From positions 1,570,501-1,634,500 of the forward strand of contig JAZARR010000179.1 of the NCBI GenBank assembly GCA_037389465.1: DNA of 64,000 nt, given 5' to 3'. A model generated the notes under the pieces. That model had not been told where the DNA came from. It saw only the letters and a program-made list of their open reading frames with translations, and did no database searches. This DNA comes from Baylisascaris procyonis. Its lineage: Eukaryota > Nematoda > Chromadorea > Rhabditida > Ascarididae. Numbering within the stretch: the stretch's first letter is position 1; each line of letters begins with the position of its first letter. This document shows, piece after piece, positions 48,793 to 63,906 of the stretch. Position numbers and translations under genes: made by a program.

Positions 48793-51700
48793 TCATTGAT
48801 AGACCGTAATTTTACCACATATTTTCTGTCGACAAGTGGGACAGTGATCAAAACGATTCCCACAACCTTCACAGCAAATGAAGTGCGAGCAAGGCATGTA
48901 GAGCATTTGTGGCTGAAAAAGAAACTTTTAAATTCATTCATCGCTAGTTTATCTGAATTTTTTTAGATAAGACTATAAACATTTAGATAAAGTCTTTTTT
49001 CAACCAACATGTCTTCATGAGTCGGAACCTACCTGTATTTGCAAAAACTCGTCTCATCTATGTTCATTAGGTTTGCCTATTTGAAATAATGATATATTTT
49101 CCATCTATGCTTGATGTATAAATACAAGAGCTCTTTTAGAAATAAACGTATCTACATGTGTAGACTGGATAAAGCCGTGATATCCAAATATGGCTGGCAA
49201 AGCATCCTCAAATGCTGTGTTGTTTTCTTGTTTTATCTGTGCAATAGTGGATGGATGATTTTGTCAAACTTTGAACCGAATAAATTGATGAATGCTGTAA
49301 GCGGATGGTTGATAAAAAAAAAGATTTTTGAATTCATAAATGGAAATATGGAACAAACGTTGTTGTTAAGCAAAAGAAAAAGAATTTCAATTATGAGAGA
49401 GAAAAAAAAAACATTTCGTTTTAATTTGAAATGGTCATCATAACTACTGTATATTCCCATCTCCATTGGTTAGATAACTCTTCTAGAAAGTTGTGAACAC
49501 TAGAAAACCCATCTTAATTATAAATTTTACACTCAACTTAACATAAATCAAGTCCATTATTTGACGTATCTCTGAAGTGAATTTGAAAAACTGGCAGCTA
49601 AATTAAAGTGCACACCATATCAAAAATGAAAAAAAAAGATCAATTTCTCCCACCATATAACATATCTTCTCCATGACCCTCCCAATAAATCATTCTTTAC
49701 TATAAAAAAGCAGCGAACAACCATTCAAAACTTAAAAAGTTTGAGCGAAATTGGCAAGGTGCATCTTTCAGATTAATTGTTGTCGGTAGCATATTCATGG
49801 TAAAGCCAAAGTGATGCTCATAATTTCTATACTCATTTCATAAACAGTCTTCGCTGACATAAAAAATTTCATTTGATTGCACTTTATTCAAATATTGCAT
49901 TTTTCTATCAGTTAAACGGCATTGAATAAGATGGGAAAATGTTATCGAATGTTGAAAACCACAAAATGAATAACTTCTTTATCGATGAAAATAAATGCAC
50001 TGAAGCAGCATAAATTTTTTAGTGCTAGGATCATAGTGAAAGAAGCATGTGCTAAAAAGAACTCCCATGATTGCTTAAACCGACCGGCTTCATAAATTAT
50101 CAAGGAATAATAAAATATTGAGGCAATAATGCGGACATATTTTAACTAGCCCGATCACTAGTGCAAGCATTTTGAAATGCTCGATTAAAAAGTTCATTTT
50201 CTTTTTGTAACTTGCGATTCGATTGGTTAAAAATCAAAAATAGATTTTTCAACGCATTAAATTCCTGAGACTTTTCGTGATATCAAGAGGTCTACGATGT
50301 CATATTGTGATGAAAACAAAACCCGCAAAATTTTGTAATTCTAGCTTTTGTGATCTTCGGACCGAAGTTGCAAAACGCATAGGCACATATATACATACGC
50401 ATAGATATAGCTGCATCACAGTACGCTTTATAAACAATGAAAATATATAAAAAGTGTATAGATTAGATTATCTCATGATTACGTTTGAATTTTATCAATT
50501 TGCATTCAGACCAGCATAAAATCGGCGAAATTGACGCAATGAACATGAAACGCTCTATAGCTTCGAGCAAATTCTATCTACAGTGGCCCCACGGCCTTTA
50601 ATTTAATTTATAAGATATAAATGTTTGCATTAAAAAAAACCGACTTACTCTTTTATCTAAGCAGATCACACAGGTAGGCACTTTGCTCAGTGTCGACCTT
50701 ACTTCGTCCCTCTCCAAACGTATTTCCTCAATACGCTGTTCAGCTTTCAGGATCTCAGCATGATAATTGCTACACTTATCGAGATCTGCTTGCTTCTTTG
50801 CCAACTGCAATAAACACCGAAATCGTTTGTGAATCTCTTGAAGTTCGATTGAAATTTGAATCTCTTGAATATTTGATTTTTGGAGAAATACGTATTGGAC
50901 ATTTTGTTTTGATGCTTTTTCAGCATTTTCTAGAAAATATAACTTGATAGATTGACTTGTGGAAAAGCGCATAATATGCCGGTTAGCTAAGCTTGCCTCT
51001 TAAGGGAATATTAACGCTGTGTTGTCAAATTAACGCTATAATTACGTGAGAACAAGAGTGAATATTAACGCTCACGTTCATCTCACGTGATCAACCTGTT
51101 TTACAAGTTACAAAGAAATGGCGAAATTTGCAGAATATCGCATTCACATTCGAAATAATTCGATCGGTTATTTAAATTTTTTTTTGTGAAGAGGTGTTTT
51201 TCTTTCTGATCCAGTCAGTAAAAAATTCAACTCGACCAGTTAAAAAAGATGAGCGAATTTGTGGTTTTTTAAAATGCCATCAACCACTCTAGAAGTCGAT
51301 GAATCCGCAAAAATTCACTCAGGGGCCTATTGAATAAAACATCCCTTACAATCCCATCTTAGCTTCAATAATCGTTGAAATGAAACTAGCGGCCTAACAT
51401 GCACATATAGATACTTACAAGAACAAGGTACCAATAATGTATTTTGTAAGCGTAAGATTTGCAAATGTGCATAAAAAAGACACATGAGAGAGCCACAACA
51501 TATAGCAGTAATTACTGCTAACTAATAATGAATGATGATTACAGCGATAGCGTTAAATGATAACGTACGTAATCAGATCTAAAATTATTATAATTCGAGC
51601 AAATTAGAGCACTGCTCTCGAGAAAAAACAAAAATTTAATAAGCCAAAAGAAACCGATATATGTTGGACTCGATGATATGAGCAATAAGCTTTCATCGGA

Positions 51701-54700
51701 AAAAAAGCAATTATTTGTTACTTCGAAGAAAATGTTAAAGTAATTAACGAAACGACCAATCAAAACCATATAAATCAAAAAAAGAAGCCTCAGGTTTTCT
51801 GTTTTCTAAACATCCGAGAGAGGACCAGCTTCCTGATGCTAAATGAGATTCAGTAATTTTTCAATTTACAAATAAATAAATAGATAAATATATATATGTA
51901 TATATTTATATATATATATATATATATATATTTATTTATTTATTTAGAGTGATTTTCGCATCGATAGCCTTTCCCACAAAAACTGAACTGTTACATTAAT
52001 CGCAAGTAATTTTCCAAGAATAATAATCAACTATTGACTAGCAAGTATGTCGCTGCGAAATGGTGATAGAGCAGAGAAATAATGTTATAAATTTTTTTTT
52101 TAATTTTCAATGATTTTTTAGGAAATTTTTGCACCGAAAAATACGGAAAAAAAGATTTGCTTCATTCATAAATGATTCATCCATTCGAAAAAATTCATTT
52201 CTGTGTATTTTTCCTTTCAATTCCCATTAAAATATCACATCCCGCTCTCATATACATTACATCGATAACTGCTCCCATCTTTCAAGATTTGCAACAACAT
52301 AAACAACCGCAAATTTCACATCTCTAAGAAACATTGCATCAATCATACCTGTTTTTTGAGCTCATCAATTTCGCTTTGAAGTTTAGCATTCTCCTCAGCT
52401 AATGGTCTATTTGCTTCTTCAATCGAACTCAATTTCGTGATCAACTCATTGATGATCTAAATAATAAAAATTTAGTTTAAAAAAATCGATAACAAATCAG
52501 AAGATTAAATGTAATAAATTATTGGCATTTTTGTAGTCGAACAATTTAAATATTACTCTATTATTGCTCAATCGTTATAGAAAATTTGGCCTCGCGAACT
52601 TTTCTATCTTCCGAAAAAAATTGAAATATTCGAAATTTTTCCCTTTTGTATCATCAAATTATGAGCATCAGCGGTTAAACGGTGGCTTCACTTCAACTCG
52701 TTCTTTTCTTCGCTGACTACCTGTTTTACTTTCCTGCCCCCTCTCTAAATTTCCCTTCCCACCCCCACCCCCCCCAAGCCGAATCATATTCAAGAAAAAA
52801 GCTCTTCAGATATTTTACAAACGTTGCATTTTTTTAAGGTAAGTGGAGCATTTTATGAGAATAAAAATGCAACCTCGACTTTCAGGCGTCTGCCAAAATT
52901 ATACAGCCAAAATCATCTAATGAGGAAAATATATATGAAGAGAAGAATGAAGAAAAAAGTGTCCTACATTTTCAATACGCTAAAAATTGAATGAATATTT
53001 TATATAATATTTTCAAAAATTTTCCAAATAAAGAACTGATTGATTGCTAATTTAAAAGATTTTGATTATAATTGATTACAAATGCAGAGCAATAATTTCT
53101 GCTGCAATTATGCAATCGATAGGTTTCATGTACATAAGGTGAGAAAATCAATATTTCAGTCTAGCTACTTGCCAGACGAAAATTCTTTTCAGACAAGTGA
53201 CGATCTGAGGTTTTGTTGAACTTGAAAATCAGGTTTTCACGTTGTAAGTTAACTTTTAAAAAATTAGTCTTCTGCGGCCTTAAAAACAAGAAAGGCAATG
53301 CAACATTTGCGGTATCTTTTCAGTGGCAAACACATAGAGGTCTTCCTCTCCACTTTTCATCCTCATCCTTCGCATTGAAAATTTTGAATTCGGGACGTTC
53401 ACATCTCTAGCACATCATCAAGGAATAGAGAATGCTCTAAATAATTAATTGCACTGCCTCTTAAAGGCATTTTATCTATTCAAAAATATTCTCAAGGCTT
53501 TCTGAGTTTATGGAAATCAACGACATCGAAATATTCGAGAAAGACTTACTTTTGGAGAAAGGCAGATAAGAATTAAATATTTGGTTGGAAAGTATGATAG
53601 ATGTGACTAACCTCTTCTTTTTGCTGTATTTCACTCGCATGTTGTTTTTTGACAACTTCAGCCTGCTCAGTGAGAACTCGGATTTGATCTGCTTTACTCT
53701 TATTTTCGAGTATCTGCAAAAGAGCTTTTTCAAATAAGTATAACTATGCTTGCGTTTATAACAATCGAAAAAATAATTGAAAAATTTAAAAACAATAAAT
53801 TTGTATGTAAATTAGCATCTTATTTGGAATATAATTGTGCCTTATTCAATTATTTATTTATTTATTTTTATTTTTTTTTAAAAATACGTGTACTCAAAAA
53901 TTTTAGAAAGAGTTATGTTCAATATCTCTCTCGCTTTCAGTGAATCAACGTTGTGACAAATGATTTCTGATATCCTGAAACATAGTACCTGTATATCAAG
54001 CTTCGTCTCGGTCCTCCTCAATTGCTCTTTTAACGTTACTTGGTCGTGAAGCTGGGCTTTCAACGATTGAATTTCAGCGTCCTTTTCGACAAGCCTCGCT
54101 TGAAGAATCGCTTGCTTATCGGCAAATTGCTTGCATTTATCCTGCAAATACTTTAGTAATTGAATATTATGCAAAAAAATGACATCAATGTTAGTCTCAA
54201 TTACTTATTATGAAATGATTCACTCTTGAAATCCTCTACCAAAAACCCTTATGCTTGACTCACATTGACAAGTTACACAAAAATTTCAATTTGTCGCTCT
54301 TATCGCAAATAACTCAACCAGAAACTAATCAAGTGAGATGGAGTTGGGTTTAAAAGACCGCATACAGATTAGTGCAGATCACCGCAATTTTTGTGGTCCT
54401 GTAGCTGGATTTTTTCGATGGATAGATAGACGTACGTACACGTACACATGTGTGCAAACATATTTGAGGTAGTTTTGTAGAGAGTTGTAGAGTTTCATAA
54501 AAAGGAAATATCGTGCAAGTGCAGAGAGTTGCATCTGCACTGCAGCGCATGAAGTTAATTGTAAAATATGAAAGGCTGCGTTGCTATTATGGACATGTTG
54601 AGAAATGGCATGCAAATAGGCCATAACGTGTGTTTGTCGGAGGTTAGTCCAGCCCCTATAATAAAGGCACTTGAAACCACTTTACTTAGAGGGGAATGAG

Positions 54701-57700
54701 TAGGCTGTCCTTTCCTCCCACCCCCCCCCCCCCCTTTCCACCTGTAATATTGTCCATTTTCGAGCTGATATTTGCGAATAAACGCCAAAATGGAACTAAA
54801 GATGGAGGTTCTTTTTGCGCTAGCGAATGCGAGTTTAAAACGATGGTTTCAGGTGCCTGAGTTCAACAGTGAGTTTTGCAACACAGTACACAGATGTTCT
54901 GCTATTGCTTTCGGAAATTACGGTGAAAGGTCGGCTTATTGGGTCGCGATGAAATACTGGTACTTCATGATTTATGAACATACGTTTTATCACATATATT
55001 AATTATATATTTATATGTGCTTTTACTACTTCTATCTAACATCTAATAACAGCAACAGTGCACGATAAAAGTGTTACTAGCATTTATTCTGCTTTGAAAG
55101 TAATATTCGTATCGGCATGTTATATTTTAAATGCACATATTTGTAATGTCTATCAATGTTTTCTTTCTTTTTTTTCTTATTTATAAAATGTTATGTCTAG
55201 CAAACAAGACAAATCAGTGAGTGCATACTTTAAAAAAAAATGTTTACATTTGAAACTGAAATTTGTTCGATTGATGGCTGAGTTCGCTATTATCAAACAT
55301 CTGAAGAAATAATATCGGTTCGATTTTCAAGCTCGAACTTTCTTTTTTTTTTCTAACAATTGTTGTATGCCATCATTGATATACAATTTGAAATAGAATC
55401 ACAACATTATTCTCTCTGCTTTAAACGACATAATGCGATGAAGCCACTTTGTCGCGTTGTGTTCATGTCTATGTATATATGTCTGTGTTTGTATGCATTG
55501 TCCTGAATAAGTTATCACTCACCTCAAGCATTTGAATGGAACGTTTTGATTCATCACCATAGCTTTTTTGCTCCTTCTCGAAAGCGTCAAGCAGCCTCTG
55601 CAACTGAAACTGCGAAGGACTAAGGCGGTAGCGCATTTCGTGAATAGAAACTGACATCGGATCTGAAAGGAAATAAATCAATTATTATCAACTTATCTCT
55701 GTCATTAACTATCATCTTATAGGAAAGAATACAGAACCCCTCCTCTTCCTTTTTGCTACCCTTCCACAATCATTTGAATATGTTTCCGCACTTTCGATTA
55801 TCGTTCTCACTCGCAGGAAGACGACGGAAAAAAGTTGATGAATTTGCAATTAACTTCACCTTACTGCTGCGCAATTCACAGGCAAACGAGAAGGGGTTGC
55901 GGGGGGGGGGGGAGTGGAGAGGGAAGCAGAAGGAAGGTGATTGACTTCTCCATCTCACAGACGGCTGAAAAATATATTTCACAAATTTTTTTCTCTTCAA
56001 AAGCTTTGTTTAATCAAACTGTTCTTGTTTTATATGTACCCATCACTTGCTCATTCAATCATAACCTCTAGTCATTCATCAAAGAACAGCCTCGATGATA
56101 GAATTAATCATAAAATGCACTATTTACTAATAATATTTATATAAGCGCAAGCACTACGGTCAAGGATATTCTATTGCATTCATTCGAGGTATAGCCGAAT
56201 TTTCCGATGAATCAAAGGCAAAATTGAAAATTTCATGGAATTCAGCTTATTCGGATGTCATATAAAATGGTAGTAAAATAATGGGAGACTTATCAGCGGT
56301 CATAGAACAATCTTGCCCTGGTAAAGCAGTATATCAAAAAATTAAAACAGGGCTACGATACGTTCTTTCTCCTTGCTCTATGAGATCAGGTATTATAGCA
56401 GTAGCGCAGATATTGTTTTATATCATCCACGCTGTTCATTTGAACTTTTAAAGATAAAAAGGAAGAGAAATTTTTCAATTTAATAAATCGATGAAATTTA
56501 CAGTTAGAGAAAAAAAAGAAGAGAAAAAAATGGCTGTCATCAAGATTTAAGGAAGAGAATCTAATGCATCATTAACGGTTGTAAGGTTAAACACTCAATC
56601 ATCGAGGATCAACAAAAGTGAAATTGACGCAGATTAGCAATCAAGAACAATCATAAGAAGAAATCAAAGAAAATAGAACTATAAAAAAAAGAGTCCAAGC
56701 AAAATAGAAATTCTCTGATTTTCTGAGGAATAGAGACACATATTGATGGGAAGGAAAAAAAACAAGAGGAAAAAACAAAAAATTCTAATAGGTAGATAGA
56801 AAGATTTTGAAAGGAAAAACGACAAGAACAAAGAAAGAGAAATCGAAGAAGACACAGAAATCAATGAATTTGTTAGAGTGAAGAAGATGACGGAGATGGG
56901 AAATCGAGAATGTTGAGAGACACTTAAAAGTCTTCTGTAAATAAAGCTTGAGCTCTCAAATCTAACAACACTGCGATTTTAATCTCAGGCTCATCAACGC
57001 AATAGTGGCGACAACTTCAACTATAAAAACGCATCTGCGATAAAAACTCTCAACTCTCAATTTTTTCCCCTCAAGCCTTCCTCCCCTCCCCCTTAACAAC
57101 ATCTCCTCCAGTTCATATGAAAAAATATCTGTTCATCGAAAATTTACATCCTCAAAGATAAATATATTGTCTCTTCAGATATAAAAAACAAACATTTTTG
57201 TATTCACATTTTATAGATTTTAGTAAGTTTTTAGCAAAGAGATCGACCTGCATTGAGGATAAACTTAGGCTTAACATAAACCAAAGGTTGGAAAAAAATT
57301 AGAGTCTGAATATAAAGGTGATTGATACCTCTCGGAATCAAATTCTCCACGTTAAGAATATCTCATATAGTTCAATTCTGTTATGATTTTTACGAATCAA
57401 TAAGCTAAGCTTTCTCTTTCGTTCAGATTTACGGCAAAACAATGAATATAAGCTTAGCCTTCGAAATCATATCCGCAATTCTAAGCAACTGAAATTTACT
57501 TTCCTTCCCCCTTCCAAGAAAAAGTTGAATAGGAATATGTTGTGTTAAAGAGATTACTATAAAATGTGCTAAGTGTGAACCGTAAACAGCGATGCTATTA
57601 TTTACATTATGGAAAGAAATTTTCTACCTATGTAAGGCATTTACAGCTAATAGCTATTCAAGAATAACTATATAAAGATTATTTAGATGCCCACAAAAAT

Positions 57701-59383
57701 AACTATCAAAAGTGTGGAGTGCCAATTATGTGAATGCTTAAGCATATGATTCCCTGTAAAAATAGACGGTAGTAAATTAGATGAGAAGAATTAATATAAA
57801 TAAAATTATCATAAAATTTTTGATGAGAATAGTAATGCCGTTTGATTTTCTCGTCATCAAAATCTGCTACTTTTATAGGATTTATTGAAGCATCTCCACT
57901 GAATGATTCAAAATTTTCTTTGTTCTTTTTATTTTTTTTGGGGGGGGGGGGAGGGAGGGGGGAGAAAATTAATGAAAACATAGAAATGAGATGGAATAAG
58001 CAACCAAAAAAAAAAAAACTGTCATTAAATTCATAAATAATATACGACAAATTTTGAAAGAAAAAATTAGCGATCGCATATGTACGGAAATTTGGTAGAT
58101 GAAAATATTTCTATTATCATTTTTTTCGACTTTTTTTTATTTTTACACAACCTTTTTTGCGAAAAGTCGAAGTAAAATAGCAAAGCCAAGATGATGTGAT
58201 TTGAAAAGTTAAATATGAATATCAAAGCAAATTCTTATTTGACTAAAAGCAGCAGGTTTACAATATCAAACACAAATAGGTGTGAAAGATATGTTGACAG
58301 TTATAAATAGCGCACTATCTATTACAATTTCTTCTTCATAATTCAAAATTGAATTAGCCGCATTAGAAGAGAGGTGAAAAAAAGCTAACCGTCGTAATTG
58401 CTCCTTGAAGGTGAGGTGCTATGGAAGGAAGTGGCACGTCGTACACCGGCGGTCGTCGGTGTAAGCGGTGGGGAAACACGTGAAAAACAACTAAAATTGG
58501 GCGCCGTATTGTGATGCTGCGTTGGAGTCAATGTTGGATGCACTCCGCTGAAAAATTCATTTAAAATCAATGAATATTGATGCCTATATATAACACAATC
58601 ATATAAATAAAAACGCTGATAATTCATTATATATGAGCAATAATTTTCCTAAAATGTTTACAATCATGCGTCATAGACAATATTCTTTTCTATGTCTACG
58701 ATGAAATCATCATGATTGATTATAAAATTATTGTAATCTATTTGAGAATTTTCATTTTTTAAATTTATTTTTTATTCAGTCTAATTGAGAATTTTCATTT
58801 TTTAAATTTATTTTTTTATTCACTCATATTCATTTCTATTAAACGATCGAATCACTTAATTTTTTTTTAATTTTATTTAATTAATTCTTTTCGATATTTC
58901 ATTTAATTTTATTCTTTTATTCAAGTCAACGCAAAAATTGTCCACCTCATCAAAGTGTTAGTTAGCCAATCAGCACCGTTTGGGTTCACACAGTTGTTGT
59001 TTTTTTCATATGTTTTAGCATAACGTCTTTTGTAAAGAAAAAAGACGACGAGGAAAAATTAAATATGATTCATTATATAAAAGCTTTCCATTGCAAAATG
59101 AATCACATTTCTAAGAAAAGCAAAGGAGATTTTTTTATTTCTTCATAAAAACTCATTGATTTTGATTTCTTACAGCTAACTGTTTCGTAATTTCATAAGC
59201 AACAATCCGTACTAATGCACACACTAAAACGTTTTCATATGTTAATAATATTTGCTTTTTGGCACTATTCCAATCGACAGAAATATCCCACAATCACTTT
59301 TGGCATTATCCCAATTGATGAAGAATTAACATTTATTCACTAAACATCTGCCGTAGTAGTATCTGCTATCTGCCGCAATGCCA

Positions 59384-59426
<43 letters not shown>

Positions 59427-59452
59427 ATATATATATATATATATAAATATAA

Positions 59453-59513
<61 letters not shown>

Positions 59514-62500
59514 ACGACAGTTTGATTGAAAAGTTGACTAAAATAGGAAAGAAAAAAGACGAAACGTTATGGCAAGAATAGAGCTAACTGAATCTAACTG
59601 ATAAACTAAAAACAACTGCTCATTTTCAAGCAATTATACGGCCTCTCAAGAATTATTTCAGAGGAAATAATTGAATTCAGCTATTTCTGGCAACCATCAA
59701 AGAATTTGTTTCAATTGATATATTCAACGTCGACTCATATAATTCGTTTATAAAATAGTAGAAAATAGATGGCCATATAAGTGTGGCACAACAATTTTTA
59801 AATCTACACGACGCTCAATTATGTTCAATTCTAGCTCATTTTCCATCATTGTGCCATATGCATATGAGACCATTTATTTTTGCTTCACTAAGACTTCATA
59901 ATTTTATTGTATAAACGGATAATATATTGCAAAGATAATTTCTCGTTTTAGTTTATTTCATCGTTCTCTCTTATGAATGTTTTGACGTTATCATCACTTC
60001 GTTTTGATAACAGCTTCAAGTTGTTGCATGAAGGATTCTAATCAGTGTGATAACAATCAAAAAAAAAACCTCAACCTATGCATTCCCTCAAGTATAAAAT
60101 AATACTATTTAAATTATTGCAAAAGGATAATTGATTTAAAATACAACTTACCTTTTATCAAGTTCGAGTCCACTGTCTGCAGATGTGATCATACTATTGT
60201 TATATGGACTTGATGATGTTTCGCACATTCGTTGCACACGTGATAGCATATCAATCATTGCATTCGTTGAAGGAAACGGCCGATACGACTGAAAGGTAGA
60301 TTTGATATTTGATGCTTATTTTATACTGCTTGATGATTTTATTATAGTCGTCCTCAATTTAATGCAATTTCTGTTTTCTTCTAGAGAATATTGAAGAGAG
60401 TTGATGGTGGTTTTGGCTGTTGATATATTCAGCCATTACCATAAAAATTATAAATACTCCTTTTCTTGTTATTCTCCTTGAAGGAGTGGTTTGTTTTGGT
60501 CGCTACCAGTTGAATTAATCATTTTAAAACTGCTTGCGTGATATTGACAGATGGCTGTAAGGTATACAGGTAATTGTATACAAGTAGAAGGCGATAAACA
60601 ACGTTAGATTTAAGAAAAAGCTTAACTGTTACTTTAAAAAAAGTTTAGAATGAAAAAATATGGGGAGGGAATAGTAAGTTTATTTCATATTATAGGGTAG
60701 GCACACAATTTCATCCTTCAAATCAGCGATGTTTTCGCGTCATCAAAAACAGCGATTCCACAATTGTAAGAGAGATGAGCAAAATGAAACAACAAACGAT
60801 CTTATTTTCCTTTCAATGACTCTGAAAACTTTTGCGTCTCACTCCAGCATCTCAAATGTTGTATGTTATACGGTTATTTAATGTCTAATTGAATTAGGTG
60901 GTTTATTCGAAAACTCAAATCAATATGTTTTCAAAAAAAAAAAACATTTTTAATTAGTCAAAAGAATTCAATACGTTATATTTATTAACAATAAAATGAT
61001 TTCGAAAAATTTCAAAAAGTCGGTTGTAAATTTTTTTTTCTCGAAATTTCAAAGAACTAACGATCACAAAATACGACATCGATACTAAATAAGAAGAACG
61101 AAATGTGCAACAATAATCAGTCATGATGAGGAACAGTAAACAATTCTCTGCCTTAAACCTGAACTGTAGAATTTATTCTTAAAAAATTATGAATTTTGAT
61201 CGATCCTCAAATTTATTTCTGTAGACGGAAGAAAAAAATTGTAAAAATCTAGCAGAAGAAATGTTACGTTACATTCTCAATAGACACCTCGATATATTAT
61301 TTTCTCGGCATTTTTAGATCTGTATCTTATACATCTTATATTCTTTAGAATTTTCCATTGAATTTTCCATATTCAATTCCCTTCATGAAGTTTCTATATT
61401 ACATATAGATGATGTAGAATATATTTCACCCTTCTTTGCTTTTTTTTTTTTTTTTTGAAAAAAAAGTGCAACTTTCCAAAAGTTTTTTTTCCTAAATTGC
61501 AAAAATTGCAAAAATAGATTTTCTTAAAATAGTAAAATAATTTAAATAAATTTTAGAATAAAAAAATCTTAAAATAAAAAAATAAAATTGTAAATTAATT
61601 CTTTAGAGGCTCAATAATAAATTACGCGTTAGAGAAATCAAAATTTCCTCAACAATTAGAATGCGCAATTATAAATTCAAATCATTTTTTTTTAACTAGT
61701 CTATATGCAAAGAAATGAAGATTCTCAAAAAACAAACACAAAAAAATCAGTGACGATGATTCAGATGCAATTTTCTCCAATTTCTGCAAGCATCTTCAGC
61801 CTATTCACTTTAACTATAGTCTCATGTAAATGATAGACGATAAAAATTTATGAAAATATGCATTATGCATATATTAAGAAGTGGAAAATTGAGTAACTTT
61901 TGAAAGACGCAATTGATTAATAATATCATATCCATTCTTTACTATTATTTTCCACATTGAAAGCAAAATCTCTATGTCTGTGCACGTCGTTGGTCACTAT
62001 ATTTCTGCCCTATCTTATGCTTTCTCGTATATGCGCTCCTTTCGATACCTGTGAGGGATCGTTAGGACTGACTCTTTTACGCTAGCAGACAACTTCAAAG
62101 GCCAACACATTCGAGGCCTATATTCTAATTTCCAACCCCCATCCCCTCCCTACCTCCTCCTAAATAAGCAGAAATTGATGAATAATTATCCAAATACATC
62201 ATCTTACTATGTCCAACCTCCGAAACTCATATTGGTGGAATGTATGTGCCCTTAGGCAAAGAATTTTGTTCGCAATAAACTTTAATTTACATGAAGCCCT
62301 ATACAAGAGCTCAAGCTCAAATTCCGATTTCGACTTGAAACTGATCGCAATTGCAACCTGACATCATCCATTACCAGTAAAGAAGTAGCAAAATTTCGGA
62401 TCCAATCACGACCGGATCAGAACCATATTTCGCTAATTCCTAATTTGCCTTATTTATCTGTATGTTTTGCTGCTTTCCAATAGAATTTTGCCTATTCTGA

Positions 62501-63062
62501 ATGCAAGAATAAAATAAAATTCAGTTAATTTAGTATCTGCTGAATGTGAATAAGTTAGTAGCTATTTCAAATAAGAAGAAATTCAATGATCAATTTGGAG
62601 AAAAAAAAAGAGAATTTATTTCCTTAAAACAAAATTTCAATGAGATGGAAAGTTTCATTAGATGATTACCTTTGTGAGAAAAATGATTAATCATTAGAAA
62701 ATCATTGAAATGGAATAGAAAAATTTTTGAGGATTATATTTGATGAATTTTGTTATCAAAATATTTCCTCATCCACCAAACATAACAAAAAATATTCTTA
62801 GCGAACGATTAATCAACCGTCGATTGCAGAATAACTATGAGAAATCGTCTGTTGGCGAGAAAAACGTTACTTATTCAAATGTCAGAAAAAATATTACGAA
62901 AAATGTGCTAAAAATATGAAAAATTGAAAAGAGTCGTTTCTATTTTATATGAAAACAATTTCGTAATATTCAGCGAATTATTCGTAATAGTTAAATAATT
63001 ATCTCCACCTTTTCTATTATAATGAAACTTCAAAGAAGACATTAGCCTTCAAACGCTGTTTG

Positions 63063-63150
<88 letters not shown>

Positions 63151-63906
63151 TTCAAATTTGATCTCGTACTCAATTTCATTGAGAGCCTCTTTTTCCGCCT
63201 GTCATTCCTACAAAAACCCTCCAGGATGCGGAAGTTTTTAAAAGTCCAGGGCTTCTATCATATTGATACTGTGAGTCAAGAATTGCTTAGTGTGCAATTG
63301 GAGCAGTAATAAAAGGAATGTATAAATGCGCTGTAGACGTGATTCAACAAGAAGTTGCTCTACGTACGTAAAGAATGGAAAAAGAATGAAAGTCCAATTG
63401 CTAACACAATGTTGTGCATGAACCATAGCTGCTATTAAAATCAGCTTAAACGATTATTCCATTCCTAACAGTGTAAAATTATAATACAGCACTAACAAGC
63501 TCTTCATTTTCAATTGCAATCACCGTAAATCCCATGTGGTACTATTCAAAGTTATACGGTGTTATAATGTACGACTTAAAGATATGCATAAACATAAACC
63601 AGCAAAGGTGTAATTCACTTAGGATGCATATAAATGCACCTGTGCAAATGCAATCGGTACAATAGTCACTCCGGACGTTTTAGTACAACGCTTCGATTGT
63701 TGCGCTATGTTGATCGTTGTTGGTGTATCCAACGAAAGCGATGTACTTGTTGATGCAGTCGGGTATTTAATCGTCTCCAGAAGTGCAGGCTCGAGATAAG
63801 TTGTATAAATATCGGCGGCCGTAATTGTACTAAGTTGTGCTACTATTGATGGCACATAGACACATTCAGCAATTGGCAGCTCATAAGCTGCTCGATTTAG
63901 CAACAT
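48793..63906 (-). CDS. coiled-coil RING-finger (C3HC4) protein, probable E3 ubiquitin ligase
   Basis: Nine exons in transcript order: 63640-63906, 60152-60288, 58390-58547, 55523-55662, 53989-54141, 53612-53713, 52349-52456, 50649-50804, 48793-48912. Every phase fits; 1341 bases, 446 residues. The start ATG lies two bases after a CTACAG acceptor. Residues 1-187 are Ser/Thr/Pro-rich without domain (for example SPPLTPTTAG). About 205-395 is coiled coil, one heptad-rich segment per exon (FADKQAILQARLVEKDAE, IRVLTEQAEVVKKQ, EENAKLQSEIDELKKQ). The C-terminal RING has C400-x2-C403, PC415-S-H417, C420/C421, C424, C431-x2-C434 (CPTCRQKI) and ends GKITVYQ. RING proteins of this kind bind E2 enzymes and transfer ubiquitin, often as coiled-coil dimers. 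The RING is split by an intron after CVICLDKR. LRSAM1 and IAP proteins have similar C-terminal RINGs; orthology not settled. Confidence 0.93.
51890..51945. repeat. AT / ATTT low-complexity repeat
   Basis: Short AT run flanked on both sides by ATTT/AAAT repeats, in an intron of the RING gene. Confidence 0.85.
54721..54734. repeat. C14 homopolymer
   Basis: Fourteen C in a row in an intron of the RING gene. Confidence 0.95.
55901..55912. repeat. G12 homopolymer
   Basis: Twelve G in a row, followed by purine-rich sequence, in an intron of the RING gene about 240 bases before exon 4 in transcript order. Confidence 0.95.
57940..57964. repeat. G12 homopolymer plus GGGA repeats
   Basis: G12 followed by AGGGAGGGGGGAG, in an intron of the RING gene. 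Such spacing could form a G-quadruplex. Confidence 0.93.
58742..58823. repeat. about 41-base tandem duplication
   Basis: Two near-identical copies beginning TTGAGAATTTTCATTTTTT, in an intron of the RING gene. Confidence 0.85.
59384..59510. repeat. (ATAA)n followed by (AT)n
   Basis: About eleven ATAA tetramers (59384-59428) run straight into a long (AT)n tract with one short interruption. Confidence 0.96.
63065..63151. repeat. (AT)n microsatellite
   Basis: Nearly pure AT tract in the first intron of the RING gene, with one C at about 63138. Confidence 0.96.
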
